From: Verrucomicrobiaceae bacterium
GTDB taxonomy: Bacteria > Pseudomonadota > Gammaproteobacteria > Pseudomonadales > CAMLJR01
DNA length: 64,000 nt
Direction of reading: 5' to 3'
Assembly: GCA_028293825.1 (NCBI GenBank)
Contig: JAQGNY010000011.1
Coordinates: 83,952-147,951 of the forward strand
In this document: piece by piece, positions 16,965-25,709 of the stretch
How positions within the stretch are numbered: the stretch's first letter is position 1
Layout of the letters: every line of letters starts with the position of its first letter
Notes under the pieces: generated by a model
What the model saw: only the letters and a program-made list of their open reading frames with translations
Told to the model about the DNA's origin: nothing
Database searches by the model: none
Made by a program: the position numbers and the translations under genes

Positions 16965-18008
16965 TCAATGCGAATCGTCGATCAAATACCCTGACATTTC
17001 AGGTGTGGCGCGGGCGCTGAAACCCGCACCGTCGCGCAGAATAAAATAAGCCGCCAGATGCATGCGCTGCGCAAACGCAAAACCGCGCTCCGGCCCCATC
17101 ACCTCCAGCGCCGTATCATAGCCATCGGCCAGCACGGCGGTCGGTGCTGCGACAGTGACCGACGCCAGGTTATGCGCGATCGGTCGGCCGGTACGCGGAT
17201 CGATCGTATGCGAATAACGAACACCGTCCTTCTCGAAATAATCGTGATAGTCACCGGCAGTGGTAACGCCGATATTCGATCCGGCCAGCATTTGCTGCGC
17301 GTCCGCCAGTCCGTCGCCGGGTTTTTCAATGCCGATATGCCACAACTCCTGCTCGGCATTGCGACCCACGAGTCTCAACTCGCCACCGACCTCCACCAGA
17401 AAATCGGTGTAACCCAGCGCGCTTAATAATTCAGCCAATTGATCGACGGTGTAGCCCTGCGCGATGCCGTTTACGTCGATTGTCAGCGCCCGGTTTTTCC
17501 TTGCGCGTGATTGGGCGCGGTCGATTTCAAGATTGCGATAATCCACCAGCGCATGAGCAGCTTCGATTTCGGTTGTTGCAGGAATAGTCTTGGTTTTCTT
17601 ATGCGGCCCGAAACCCCATAACTCCACTAACGGCGCCACGGTAATATCGAAGGCGCCATCGCTTTCTTTACTGATTCGATTTGAAACGGCGATGACTTCG
17701 GCAAGATCGTGACCGAGCGGAATCCATTCGCCGACATTGGCGCGATTGAAGCTACTCAGTTCGGAGTCATCCCGATAATTCGATAACGCCAGATCGATTT
17801 CCTGCAAGCGCTGCTCAACACGTAGCTGTAAATCGCTGGCGGATTGCGAACCATGTGTATCGACTACGGTGATGTGATACGTCGTGCCCTGCGCTTCCCC
17901 CGCAAATTTAACGACGTGTTGCCGTTGACATCCACTTAGCGGCATCAACAAAAAAATCATGAAAACAGGAAAGAAAAACTTTGAAAGAGCTGAAAAAAAA
18001 TAATTCAT
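16965..18008 (-). CDS. apbE: FAD:protein FMN transferase (ApbE-like lipoprotein)
   Basis: 347 residues. The N-terminus is a lipoprotein signal ending in LMPLSGC. The family blocks are visible: AQGTTYHITVV, DDSELSSFNR, TVAPLVELWGFGP, DVNGIAQGYTVD, VEVGGELRLVGRN and YSHTIDPRTGRP. ApbE covalently attaches FMN to threonines of Nqr/Rnf-type subunits and other flavoproteins in the periplasm, using Mg2+ and FAD. No obvious partner (nqr, rnf) is in the window; the FAD-binding KSTD-like protein at 43.7 kb lacks a signal peptide and is not an expected client. Confidence 0.92.
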   Translation of the reverse strand: MNYFFSALSKFFFPVFMIFLLMPLSGCQRQHVVKFAGEAQGTTYHITVVDTHGSQSASDLQLRVEQRLQEIDLALSNYRDDSELSSFNRANVGEWIPLGHDLAEVIAVSNRISKESDGAFDITVAPLVELWGFGPHKKTKTIPATTEIEAAHALVDYRNLEIDRAQSRARKNRALTIDVNGIAQGYTVDQLAELLSALGYTDFLVEVGGELRLVGRNAEQELWHIGIEKPGDGLADAQQMLAGSNIGVTTAGDYHDYFEKDGVRYSHTIDPRTGRPIAHNLASVTVAAPTAVLADGYDTALEVMGPERGFAFAQRMHLAAYFILRDGAGFSARATPEMSGYLIDDSH

Positions 18009-18031
18009 ACGACGCCGATCACGATTGCAAT

Positions 18032-18451
18032 TTACAGTTTCGCCAACGTCAATGGATCAAACTCGGCGTTGAAATAACGACGCACCGCTTCGATAAATTC
18101 TGAGTTCTGCGTTGTCGCATGCGCAAACAGTGTCATCGATGAACAGAATTTCATTGCATCGATATCTCCGAGCATGTGCTCGATCGAATGCGCGGCATGA
18201 CCGTTAACTATCTGCGTACATTCGCGTAAACGCGGCCCTAAAATGGAATGCAGTATATAAGCCTCGGCTTCCGCCACCGAAGCAATCGCAAATATTTTTG
18301 AAATTTGACTCTGCCCCAGCCCGCTGATCTGTGGAAAAATAAACCATATCCAATGCCCCGTTTTGCGGCCTTGCTGCAACTCGCGCAAAACCTGGCCATA
18401 CACAGGATTTTGCGCGTCGACAAAACGTTGCAAATAAAAAGGATCGCTCAC
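18032..18451 (-). CDS. DUF1810 family protein
   Basis: 139 residues matching the DUF1810 pattern: DPFYLQRFVDAQNPVYGQVLRELQQGRKTGHWIWFIFPQ near the start, then SEAEAYILHSILGPRLRECT-like and HMLGDIDAMKFCSSMTLFA blocks. Small cytoplasmic protein found in many bacteria, with structures related to the calpastatin/NADAR-like fold; function is not established. No operon link is evident beyond same-strand proximity to apbE (23 bp). Confidence 0.85.
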   Translation of the reverse strand: MSDPFYLQRFVDAQNPVYGQVLRELQQGRKTGHWIWFIFPQISGLGQSQISKIFAIASVAEAEAYILHSILGPRLRECTQIVNGHAAHSIEHMLGDIDAMKFCSSMTLFAHATTQNSEFIEAVRRYFNAEFDPLTLAKL

Positions 18452-18511
18452 TTACTGGTCGCTCTTTGGCTTTTCTCTTTTTTTGGTCTTTTCTTTCTTT
18501 TCAATTCAGCG

Positions 18512-19270
18512 TCAGAGCTGATGCATATCGCCATCGATAGGTAACATTTGGCCGGATATTGATTTGCCGTGATCAGACGCCAGAAACACCGCCAGTGCAG
18601 CAATGTCGCGCGGATCGATCAACTGCTTGATGGATTGATTGGCCAGCGACGCCAGCTTTACCTCTTCCACGGTTTGGCCACTGATTTGCGCGCGGCCTTC
18701 AAATACTTTCTGAATACGTTCGCCCTCGACGGTGCCAGGCAGAATCACATTGGCGCGAATGCCGTATTGACCCAATTCAATCGCCAGCGTTTTTGTGAAG
18801 CCGACCAACGCCCATTTCGAAGAAGAGTACGCGCTGCGATTGGCGTATCCAAATCGACCGGCGGCCGATGAAATAGTCACAATCGCGCCTGCAGATGATT
18901 TTTTCAGATACGGAATTGCGAGCCGCGTGACATGAAAGGTAGCGCTGAGATTAATTTGAATAACCTTATCCCATTGCTCCGGCGTCACCTCTTCAACCGG
19001 TGCGGTAGGTCCGGCAATGCCCGCGTTATTCACGACCACATCGATTCCGCCCAATGTATCGGCGGCAAACGCGACGGTTTTTTCGATATCCGCCAGTTTT
19101 GAAACATCGCAAACCTGAGTGGCGAGACCGGGAATTTCAGCCGCTAAATTGTCCAGACCGCTAGCGTCAATGTCGCAAACAAATACGTTGGCGCCCTGAG
19201 CGGCGAACGCTCGCGCAATTTCACGGCCGATTCCGGAGGCACCTGCTGTAATAAAAACGCGCTGGACCAT
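18512..19270 (-). CDS. Short-chain dehydrogenase/reductase (SDR)
   Basis: Classical SDR: TAGASGIGRE cofactor motif, VVNNAGIAG, catalytic Ser in TISSAAG, YSSSK active-site Tyr/Lys, and a C-terminal PIDGD. The Asp of VCDIDAS after beta-2 suggests NAD(H). The ORF track starts at a TTG (19285), but ATG at 19270 has AGGAAA eight bases upstream, so I chose it. Substrate unknown; the family includes 3-ketoacyl reductases and sugar or steroid dehydrogenases. Confidence 0.9.
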   Translation of the reverse strand: MVQRVFITAGASGIGREIARAFAAQGANVFVCDIDASGLDNLAAEIPGLATQVCDVSKLADIEKTVAFAADTLGGIDVVVNNAGIAGPTAPVEEVTPEQWDKVIQINLSATFHVTRLAIPYLKKSSAGAIVTISSAAGRFGYANRSAYSSSKWALVGFTKTLAIELGQYGIRANVILPGTVEGERIQKVFEGRAQISGQTVEEVKLASLANQSIKQLIDPRDIAALAVFLASDHGKSISGQMLPIDGDMHQL

Positions 19271-19663
19271 GGCTGATTTCCTCAAGTTGAAGTGCTCTTA
19301 AGTTGTTAATGGCGCTGCTTAAATTTTCTCTGCGACACCTTTATTATCGCCGCTAGCGATGGGTACCCACCGGCGAAGTATATCGATTCCTTACGCGATA
19401 GGCGCTAAGCACCCTGCTCGTCGCCATTGTCTGCATGCTCGGAAAGGAAATTACCATTTTTAAATGCAGCACATAACGGCGTCGTTTGCATGCTCTTTAA
19501 AAGCACAAGCATATGCGTTTTTAATTCGATGCCTGCGCCGCGCAAAACTAAGTCTTCAATAAACGTCGATTCGTCAGAATGGAATATCTAAGTAATTTTT
19601 TCTTATTTTTAATCAGCGGACCACGATGATACTTTGCTCGAATACTTTTAATGAGTAACCGTG
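19271..19663. other. Intergenic region between divergent SDR and mop-regulator genes
   Basis: About 390 bp. I looked for a ModE-type dyad, a -24/-12 sigma-54 promoter and hairpins and found none convincing. TATCG and CGATA flank a spacer near 19379 but are turned outward relative to a Mo-box. Confidence 0.4.
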
Positions 19664-19882
19664 ATGAGCATTTCTTCGATCAATCCCCGCAACCAATTTC
19701 GTGGCTCCGTTTCGCAAATCAATATTGGCCCGGTGATTAGCGAAGTCGAAGTACAAACAACATCAGGCATAGTGACGTCGTTAGTTTCGACGCGCGCCGT
19801 GCAGGAACTCAATCTCCAAGTCGGCACGGATGTAATTGCTTTCGTAAAAGCAACCGATGTCGCGCTGGCCAAACTGGATTAA
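19664..19882 (+). CDS. Single-domain molbindin (Mop)
   Basis: About 72 residues forming one Mop/TOBE domain (NPRNQFRGSVSQINIGPVISEVEV...TDVIAFVKATDVALAKLD), with the expected NxFxG start and the final F-K-A-(T/S) strand. It should assemble into a ring binding molybdate or tungstate. GTG at 19661 directly precedes this ATG, so either could be used. The next gene starts at the base after its TAA, so it is almost certainly cotranscribed with the sigma-54 activator. Confidence 0.9.
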   Translation: MSISSINPRNQFRGSVSQINIGPVISEVEVQTTSGIVTSLVSTRAVQELNLQVGTDVIAFVKATDVALAKLD

Positions 19883-21007
19883 ATGACGATGGCAGAATTG
19901 CTCGAAGCTAAATTCGATTCGCGTCATTTCGTGCCTGCGTTTAAAAACGTCAGTCGTGACGTGGTCGAGTTCGATAATCCCCCGGCCTATTCGCGCAGTA
20001 TTCGCGCTACAGCGCTAGTGTTTGAAGACCCAGCGTCTAGAGCGCTATACGAGCGCTTGGAAAAACTCGCGCCCAGCAACGCAAATGTTCTCATCATTGG
20101 CGAGACCGGCACCGGCAAAGAATTGGTGGCGCGGCAGGTGCATCGCCTGAGCGGGCGCGGCAAGGGCCCTTTCATTGCGGTCAACTGCGCGGCACTACCG
20201 GAGCAATTGGTTGAGAGCGAATTATTCGGACATGAAAAAGGTGCTTTTACCGGAGCCCAGGAACAGAAAAAAGGTTGGTTCGAAGTCGCCAACGGCGGCA
20301 CTCTATTTCTCGATGAAATTGGCGATTTGCCACCTGCGACTCAAGTGAAATTATTGCGCGTGTTGCAGGAGCGCGTATTAAGTCGCGTCGGCAGCCGCAC
20401 CACTATCCCCATCAATATTCGTTTAGTGGCAGCGACCAATGTCAATCTGGAAGAGGCCGTAAAAACTGGTCGCTTCAGAGAAGATTTGTACTATCGTTTA
20501 AATGTTGCGAAAGTGAATCTGCCGCCATTGCGCGAACGGCTTGGCGATATTGGGCCGCTGGCGGAACATTTTGTGGAAACGTACCGCGAGAATCTCGGCA
20601 TAGCGGCTGCCGGTATTTCCGAATCCGCGCGCGAAGCGTTATTGGATTATCCATGGCCCGGCAATATTCGCGAGTTGGAAAACGTCATTCACCACGCCAT
20701 GCTGGTGATGCAAAACAACATCATCGAAGCCGAAGATCTCGATTTAGCGAAATACAGTTTTTCGAGATCATCGCCCGATCAATTGCAGCAAGAGGTGAAT
20801 GATCGCCAGGCCAATTTATCGCTTGAGCATGCGCTGCTGGATTTACTGGATGGTCACGGCAAGCATTTATTCGCCGATATCGAAGCGCGCGTAGTTCGCT
20901 GCGCCTTCGAATATTGCCAACACAATCAATTGCAGACGGCAAAACTATTGGGTATCAGCCGTAATATTTTGCGGCACCGCTTGAAATTGTACGGAATGCT
21001 GCAGTAA
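19883..21007 (+). CDS. Sigma-54-dependent activator without sensor domain (SfnR-like)
   Basis: 374 residues: a short N-terminus (about 45 residues) with no recognisable receiver, GAF or PAS domain, then an AAA+ domain with Walker A GETGTGKE, the sigma-54 contact loop GAFTGA, Walker B FLDEIGD and arginine-finger region RFREDLYYRL, and a C-terminal Fis-type helix-turn-helix (TAKLLGISRNILRHRLK). This layout and length resemble SfnR, the Pseudomonas activator of dimethylsulfone/sulfonate use under sulfur starvation. Without a sensor it would be controlled by its own level or a partner. Its start abuts the mop stop, raising the possibility that Mo status modulates it. Confidence 0.87.
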   Translation: MTMAELLEAKFDSRHFVPAFKNVSRDVVEFDNPPAYSRSIRATALVFEDPASRALYERLEKLAPSNANVLIIGETGTGKELVARQVHRLSGRGKGPFIAVNCAALPEQLVESELFGHEKGAFTGAQEQKKGWFEVANGGTLFLDEIGDLPPATQVKLLRVLQERVLSRVGSRTTIPINIRLVAATNVNLEEAVKTGRFREDLYYRLNVAKVNLPPLRERLGDIGPLAEHFVETYRENLGIAAAGISESAREALLDYPWPGNIRELENVIHHAMLVMQNNIIEAEDLDLAKYSFSRSSPDQLQQEVNDRQANLSLEHALLDLLDGHGKHLFADIEARVVRCAFEYCQHNQLQTAKLLGISRNILRHRLKLYGMLQ

Positions 21008-21038
21008 CAGCGCGGAAAGTGAAACGTCCAATCGAAAA

Positions 21039-22463
21039 TTACTGTGCGGCTATTATATCGAGTGAATCGGATAAATCGAATGAATCGAGTAAATGCCGCA
21101 CAGCTTTTTCAACATGTGCTCGCAACTCGGGCACGGCAGTAGCTTCCCAATATTTGGCTTTCAAAAATGGGCCGACATAAAAAATATTTGTCGACGCATT
21201 TCCGTTCGCCGAGATAACCGCGTAGTTATCGTTAACGTTAATGCCCAACTGCAAAATATCCTGACTGATAGCGCCGCGTTGCAATAAAGCCGTCAACAAC
21301 GGATTCGTCGAATGCTTTAAATTATTGCTCGGCCCGGTGCAATTAATTACTGTGCCGACTCGCGTAGTAATTACTTCGCTTCTCCCACGCACACGCCAGC
21401 TTACATTTACTGCACCTTCGCTTTCGTTTTCATACAGATGCGAAAGCCGCCCGGCATTGATGGTCAGCTGCTTGGTCAGTAATAAATCCTGTAATGAGGC
21501 CGCTACCGGCGGTGCCAGCCGGTGTCGATGTACATCCCAATAAATAAGGCAGTGGCGCAAAAAACGCCGGCGCTCGCTGTCGCTGATTTTTTCTTGCCAC
21601 ATAGTGGGCGTGTGCGGACGCAGTGCACCGATAAGACTTCGCCAATTACTACCGTCAACGACAGCGGTTTTTGCGAGCACACGCAATTGACGCAAAACTG
21701 CTGAAATTTGCAGCTCCGATTTAAACAGTGAAGCGGGCAGCGTTACATCATGTGGCTCTTGACTTAAACCACGGTGAGCCAGCGGCGTGAGGCCACGTCG
21801 AGATAACGCAAAAATGGGCTGATTGAAATTTTTAGCACCCAGCGACAATGCGACATCGACGGCGGTTAAGCCGGCTCCAATCAGCAACATTGGTTGCTGC
21901 CTATCGATTGAGTCAAGGATTTGCAATGCCCAGGGATCGCGAATATACCGTTTACTGCTTCGAAAGAATTCCGCATCTAAGCCAGAAGGATCGGTCGGTA
22001 TGGTGTTTCCTGTCGCCAATAAAACTTTATCCGCATCCACTATTTGTCCATCGGACAATTCCACGTGCAGCAAACCTTCTCTTTCGTGCACATCAATAAC
22101 ACTGCCCTGAACAATCGAAAACTCAATATTTGAATTTTTCTCTGCGATCGATTCACGCAGCAACGATTGCAAATAATCGCCATAAACATAGCGCGGCAAA
22201 AAATCGGCACTCGCCGCCGTGGCGTCCGAACTTTTTGCAAACCTCAGAAAATGTTCCGGGTCGTTGGCGAATGCACTCATGCTGCCGGCGGGCACATTGA
22301 GCAGATGTGTTTTTTCTCCGGCCGCATAGGCAATGCCGCGCCCCGCTTCATCGCGGTCAATCAGCATGATTTGAAGAGCGCTATTCGATTTGCTTTTGAG
22401 CAGATGTATCGCCGCCAATGTTCCACAAAACCCAGCACCGACTATTACAATTTTTTTCGACAT
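21039..22463 (-). CDS. FAD/NAD(P)-binding oxidoreductase (NAD_binding_9 type)
   Basis: 474 residues with an N-terminal dinucleotide fold (IVIVGAGFCGTLAAIHLL), LLATGN, a second fold at MLLIGAGLTAVDVALSL and NCTGPS near the C-terminus. It matches the hydroxyacylglutathione/YdhS-like 'FAD/NAD(P)-binding protein' group, whose reaction is not established. Convergent with the sigma-54 regulator and divergent from the sulfur encapsulin operon, so neighbours do not define its role. Cytoplasmic; no signal. Confidence 0.85.
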   Translation of the reverse strand: MSKKIVIVGAGFCGTLAAIHLLKSKSNSALQIMLIDRDEAGRGIAYAAGEKTHLLNVPAGSMSAFANDPEHFLRFAKSSDATAASADFLPRYVYGDYLQSLLRESIAEKNSNIEFSIVQGSVIDVHEREGLLHVELSDGQIVDADKVLLATGNTIPTDPSGLDAEFFRSSKRYIRDPWALQILDSIDRQQPMLLIGAGLTAVDVALSLGAKNFNQPIFALSRRGLTPLAHRGLSQEPHDVTLPASLFKSELQISAVLRQLRVLAKTAVVDGSNWRSLIGALRPHTPTMWQEKISDSERRRFLRHCLIYWDVHRHRLAPPVAASLQDLLLTKQLTINAGRLSHLYENESEGAVNVSWRVRGRSEVITTRVGTVINCTGPSNNLKHSTNPLLTALLQRGAISQDILQLGINVNDNYAVISANGNASTNIFYVGPFLKAKYWEATAVPELRAHVEKAVRHLLDSFDLSDSLDIIAAQ

Positions 22464-22876
22464 CAGAAAAATCTTTAATTAATTATTTGGATTGTTTAAT
22501 TTCTAATCGCAGTATTTCACGTCGGTTGATGTGCTTATTTTCACGACATTTAAAATCATAACATCGTCAAATAATCTAAAAGCTATTTAGTGAAGTAATT
22601 CTTGCACACGATCGAGGCACTGTTGCTGTAGCAGCAATTCGCTTTCATTTTTCACTTATTCCCTTTCTTTCCACGCATTAACGTGTTCCCTTCAAGTTCG
22701 GCATTGCGGCGGAATAACCATAGAGTTAAATACTATTTCCCAGGTTCATTTCACACAGGTACTTTACTGGCTATAGCCACCAGCGCTTCGGCATTAGTTA
22801 GATACATCCAGAGGCGTTGGTTGAGCGCAGAAATGTGTTGGCTGCATTAAATGATTCATTTTTCGGAGATATTCTA
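22464..22876. other. Divergent promoter region ahead of the sulfur encapsulin operon
   Basis: About 410 bp. TTGCTG and CAGCAA near 22623-22638 form a short hairpin. GGAATAACCATAG and CTATTTCC near 22709-22742 form an imperfect dyad that could be an operator. I cannot assign it to CysB or to the operon's own XRE regulator from sequence alone. Confidence 0.35.
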
Positions 22877-23392
22877 ATGAGCGTTGCCATTCAAGCGACC
22901 ACCACGAATGCATCTAATGAAACTGACGAGTCGGCGAATTTATCTGCAGCAGCAACCGCTATTTTGCAAAAGGCGCGCGATGCAGCGGCCAGCGATAACC
23001 TCGATTACGCGGGCGGTGTTTCGCCTGTCGATGCGTGGACTTTATTTTCCGAAGGCGCCGCAGTATTAGTCGATGTGCGCAGCGGCGAAGAACGCAAATT
23101 CGTCGGTCATGTACCGGATACGTTACACGTAGCGTGGGCAACCGGAACATCGTTAACACGCAACCCGCGCTTCACGCGCGAGCTCGAAGCAAAAGTTAAA
23201 AAGGATCAGGTTGTACTGTTATTGTGCCGCAGTGGCAAACGCTCGGCCGCCGCCGCGCAAGCCGCGACCAAAGCTGGGTTCACGCAAGCGTTCAATGTGT
23301 TGGAAGGTTTTGAAGGCGAAATAGATGCGCAGCAACAACGCGGTGGCTTAGGCGGTTGGCGTTTTCATAGCCTGCCTTGGACTCAAGATTAA
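22877..23392 (+). CDS. Rhodanese-like sulfurtransferase of the encapsulin operon
   Basis: 171 residues with one rhodanese domain: VLVDVRSGEERKF, then catalytic Cys in LLCRSGKRSAAAA and a final GGWRFHSLPW. The first 40 residues are low-complexity (Ala/Thr/Ser/Asn). The ORF track starts at a TTG (22817), but ATG at 22877 has CGGAGA upstream and gives the usual length. Rhodaneses move sulfane sulfur to thiol acceptors such as cyanide or sulfite. In family 2A encapsulin loci a rhodanese, a serine acetyltransferase and a cysteine desulfurase are recurrent partners, so it probably moves sulfur into or out of the stored pool. Confidence 0.9.
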   Translation: MSVAIQATTTNASNETDESANLSAAATAILQKARDAAASDNLDYAGGVSPVDAWTLFSEGAAVLVDVRSGEERKFVGHVPDTLHVAWATGTSLTRNPRFTRELEAKVKKDQVVLLLCRSGKRSAAAAQAATKAGFTQAFNVLEGFEGEIDAQQQRGGLGGWRFHSLPWTQD

Positions 23393-23468
23393 CCAGTGAT
23401 GGTTCTCGCGTACTCTCGTAGAAGAGTAAAAACGTAGAAATAGCCATCACACAGAAAGAAGAAGCGGT

Positions 23469-24431
23469 ATGAGTTCTGATACAAATGATTTGTTCGGCGA
23501 ACAACAAAAGCCCAAATGGGATCTCAACGCGATCGTGGTTGATTTGCGAGCTCAGCGCGAACGCTGGCGCAGCGAGCAACATCGCAATCTGGAATTTGGC
23601 GGCCGCGAATTACCTTCGCGCGAAGCATTGCGCGATATCGCCGATGCGCTGTGCGGCGCACTTTTTCCGATGCGGTTGGGACCACCTGATTTGCGTCAGG
23701 AAACGGAAGATTTTTATATCGGTCATACGCTCGATACTGCATTAACAGCACTGCTTGAACAGGTGCGACTAGAGCTGCATTACAACTCGCGACACGCAAC
23801 AACAGTTGATGAAGGTATCGATCAAGAAGCCATTACCATCGTCAGAAAATTCGCTGCTCAATTAGGAACAATTCGCGGCGTACTCGACAGCGATATTCAA
23901 GCGGCTTATCGCGGTGATCCCGCCGCGCGCAGCGTCGACGAAGTATTGCTCTGTTATCCCGGCATTATTGCCATCATCCACCATCGCTTAGCGCATGTAC
24001 TTTACAAGCTCGGCGTGCCGTTGCTCGCGCGCATTATTGCCGAGCGCGCGCACTCGGAAACCGGCATCGATATTCATCCGGGCGCAAAAATTGGCGCAGG
24101 ATTTTTTATCGATCACGGCACCGGTGTTGTGATTGGTGAAACAGCGGAAATTGGTGAACGCGTGCGCCTTTATCAGGCTGTCACCCTCGGTGCGAAACGT
24201 TTCAACACCGACGCGGAAGGCAATTTGCAGAAAGGTCAGCCGCGACATCCCATTGTTGAAAATGACGTCGTTATTTATGCGGGTGCCACCGTGCTCGGCC
24301 GCATAACTATTGGTCATGGCTCGACGATTGGCGGCAATGTTTGGCTTACCCGTAGCGTGCCGCCGGGCAGCAATGTCACGCAGGCAAACTCCCAACACGA
24401 AGTTCCCGCAAAAGAAAATTTAAGCTTATGA
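23469..24431 (+). CDS. epsC: Serine O-acetyltransferase, EpsC/SrpH type
   Basis: 320 residues. The N-terminal helical domain is followed by left-handed beta-helix hexapeptides (IDIHPGAKIGAGFFIDHGTGVVIGETAEIG..., then TVLGRITIGHGSTIGG). The catalytic His/Asp pair lies in FIDHGTG. It makes O-acetylserine from serine and acetyl-CoA, the acceptor for sulfide in cysteine synthesis. The long N-terminus fits EpsC rather than housekeeping CysE. Its stop overlaps the XRE gene start in ATGA. In the encapsulin operon it would supply cysteine, the substrate of the desulfurase cargo. Confidence 0.92.
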   Translation: MSSDTNDLFGEQQKPKWDLNAIVVDLRAQRERWRSEQHRNLEFGGRELPSREALRDIADALCGALFPMRLGPPDLRQETEDFYIGHTLDTALTALLEQVRLELHYNSRHATTVDEGIDQEAITIVRKFAAQLGTIRGVLDSDIQAAYRGDPAARSVDEVLLCYPGIIAIIHHRLAHVLYKLGVPLLARIIAERAHSETGIDIHPGAKIGAGFFIDHGTGVVIGETAEIGERVRLYQAVTLGAKRFNTDAEGNLQKGQPRHPIVENDVVIYAGATVLGRITIGHGSTIGGNVWLTRSVPPGSNVTQANSQHEVPAKENLSL

Positions 24432-24682
24432 CGCAGCTGTCTGATCAATTCGGTTCCATTGTTCGGCGCTCGCGCGAAAGCAATGGTTGGTCGCAAGAAG
24501 TACTTGCAGATCGCGCGGGACTTAATCGTTCGTATCTTGGTGAGATCGAACGCGGCAGCGCTGTGCCGTCGTTAACGACAATTTCAAAAATAGCGACAGC
24601 GCTTGAAGTGAGTGTGTCCTCTTTAATTGCTCTCTGCGAACAGCCCTCTTTTTTGAATAATGTTCAACTAGCCAACGAATGA
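24428..24682 (+). CDS. XRE-family helix-turn-helix regulator
   Basis: 84 residues, essentially one lambda-Cro/CI-type HTH (WSQEVLADRAGLNRSYLGEIERG). No ligand domain. It is coupled by a 4-bp overlap to epsC and precedes the encapsulin gene, so it probably controls this operon, perhaps in response to sulfur or redox state through a partner. A terminator-like hairpin follows it. Confidence 0.88.
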   Translation: MTQLSDQFGSIVRRSRESNGWSQEVLADRAGLNRSYLGEIERGSAVPSLTTISKIATALEVSVSSLIALCEQPSFLNNVQLANE

Positions 24683-24715
24683 TGGGTATAGGCGGTTGAC
24701 TGAGCCTTAGCGCTG

Positions 24716-24739
24716 AACGATCTTAGCTTATCGTTTTTT
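24716..24739 (+). terminator. Terminator-like hairpin between XRE regulator and encapsulin gene
   Basis: AACGAT and ATCGTT pair across an 8-base loop and are followed by TTTT. The stem is short, so readthrough is likely. It may set a lower expression of the upstream enzymes and regulator relative to the capsid, or isolate an internal promoter for the capsid and cargo genes. Confidence 0.4.
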
Positions 24740-24776
24740 CTACTATGTATTCCGTTTATCTCTAACAGGGAGCCCG

Positions 24777-25709
24777 ATGATGGCTGACACTCCAGATGTG
24801 CAATTAGCGCTTGGCGACAATGCCGCGCGCCAACTTGCCAATGCAACTAAAACCGTACCGCAGTTATCAACTATTTCGCCGCGATGGCTCGTTCACTTGT
24901 TGCAATGGTTACCTGTTGAAGCAGGTATTTATCGCGTCAACAAAGTTAAAAACCCAACCCAGGTAAATGTTGCGTGCACGCAGCGCGATGAAGCGGACCT
25001 TCCGCAAACATTTGTCGATTACGAAGAAAATCCACGCGAATATTTTTTGAATGCTGTCACCACGGTGTTAGATGTTCACACTCGCGTATCGGATCTTTAC
25101 AGCAGCCCGCACGATCAAATCAAAGAGCAATTGCGCCTGACGATCGAAACGATCAAAGAACGCCAGGAAAGTGAATTAATTAATAACCCCGAGTACGGTC
25201 TGCTCGCCGCAGTTGATGATTCGCAGCGCATTTCGACATTGACCGGCGCGCCGACACCGGACGATCTGGACGACTTAATTACGAAAGTGTGGAAAGAGCC
25301 GGGCTTTTTTCTCGCGCATCCACTCGCCATCGCTGCGTTCGGTCGCGAATGCACACGCCGCGGCGTACCACCGCCCACAGTGAGCTTATTCGGCTCGCAG
25401 TTTTTAACCTGGCGCGGATTGCCATTAATTCCATCGGACAAAGTTCCGGTCGAAGACGGCAAAACCAAAATCATTTTGATGCGCGTTGGCGAGAAACGTC
25501 AGGGCGTGGTCGGTGTATTCCAGCCCGGCCTTGCTGGCGAACAAAGCCCCGGTTTGTCGGTGCGCTTTATGGGTATCGGCCGCAATGCCATCGCCTCGTA
25601 CTTAATTTCGCTGTACTGCTCACTCGCAGTATTAACCGAAGATGCACTCGCTGTGCTCGAAGATGTGGAAGTCGGCAAATATCATGAATACCCCGACACC
25701 TACAAATAA
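24777..25709 (+). CDS. srpI: Family 2A encapsulin shell protein (SrpI-like)
   Basis: 310 residues, the usual size for family 2A shells with an HK97 capsid fold. Recognisable blocks: an N-terminal arm with ALGDNAARQLANATKT, then SPRWLVHLLQWLPVEAGIYRVNKV, YEENPREYFLNAVTTVLDVHTRVSDLYSSP (E-loop and spine region), the PTVSLFGSQFLTWRGLPLIPSDK block and a C-terminal VGKYHEYPDTYK. Such proteins self-assemble into icosahedral nanocompartments. In Synechococcus SrpI encloses a cysteine desulfurase, and in Acinetobacter a homologue stores elemental sulfur. Two adjacent ATGs (24777, 24780) follow GGGAG. The gene overlaps the cargo gene by 26 bp, favouring coupled production. Confidence 0.95.
   Translation: MMADTPDVQLALGDNAARQLANATKTVPQLSTISPRWLVHLLQWLPVEAGIYRVNKVKNPTQVNVACTQRDEADLPQTFVDYEENPREYFLNAVTTVLDVHTRVSDLYSSPHDQIKEQLRLTIETIKERQESELINNPEYGLLAAVDDSQRISTLTGAPTPDDLDDLITKVWKEPGFFLAHPLAIAAFGRECTRRGVPPPTVSLFGSQFLTWRGLPLIPSDKVPVEDGKTKIILMRVGEKRQGVVGVFQPGLAGEQSPGLSVRFMGIGRNAIASYLISLYCSLAVLTEDALAVLEDVEVGKYHEYPDTYK

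Noticed and set aside
19379-19404. Possible Mo-box upstream of the mop/sigma-54 pair
   Set aside because: TATCG...CGATA has half-sites in the wrong orientation and spacing compared with the other sites.
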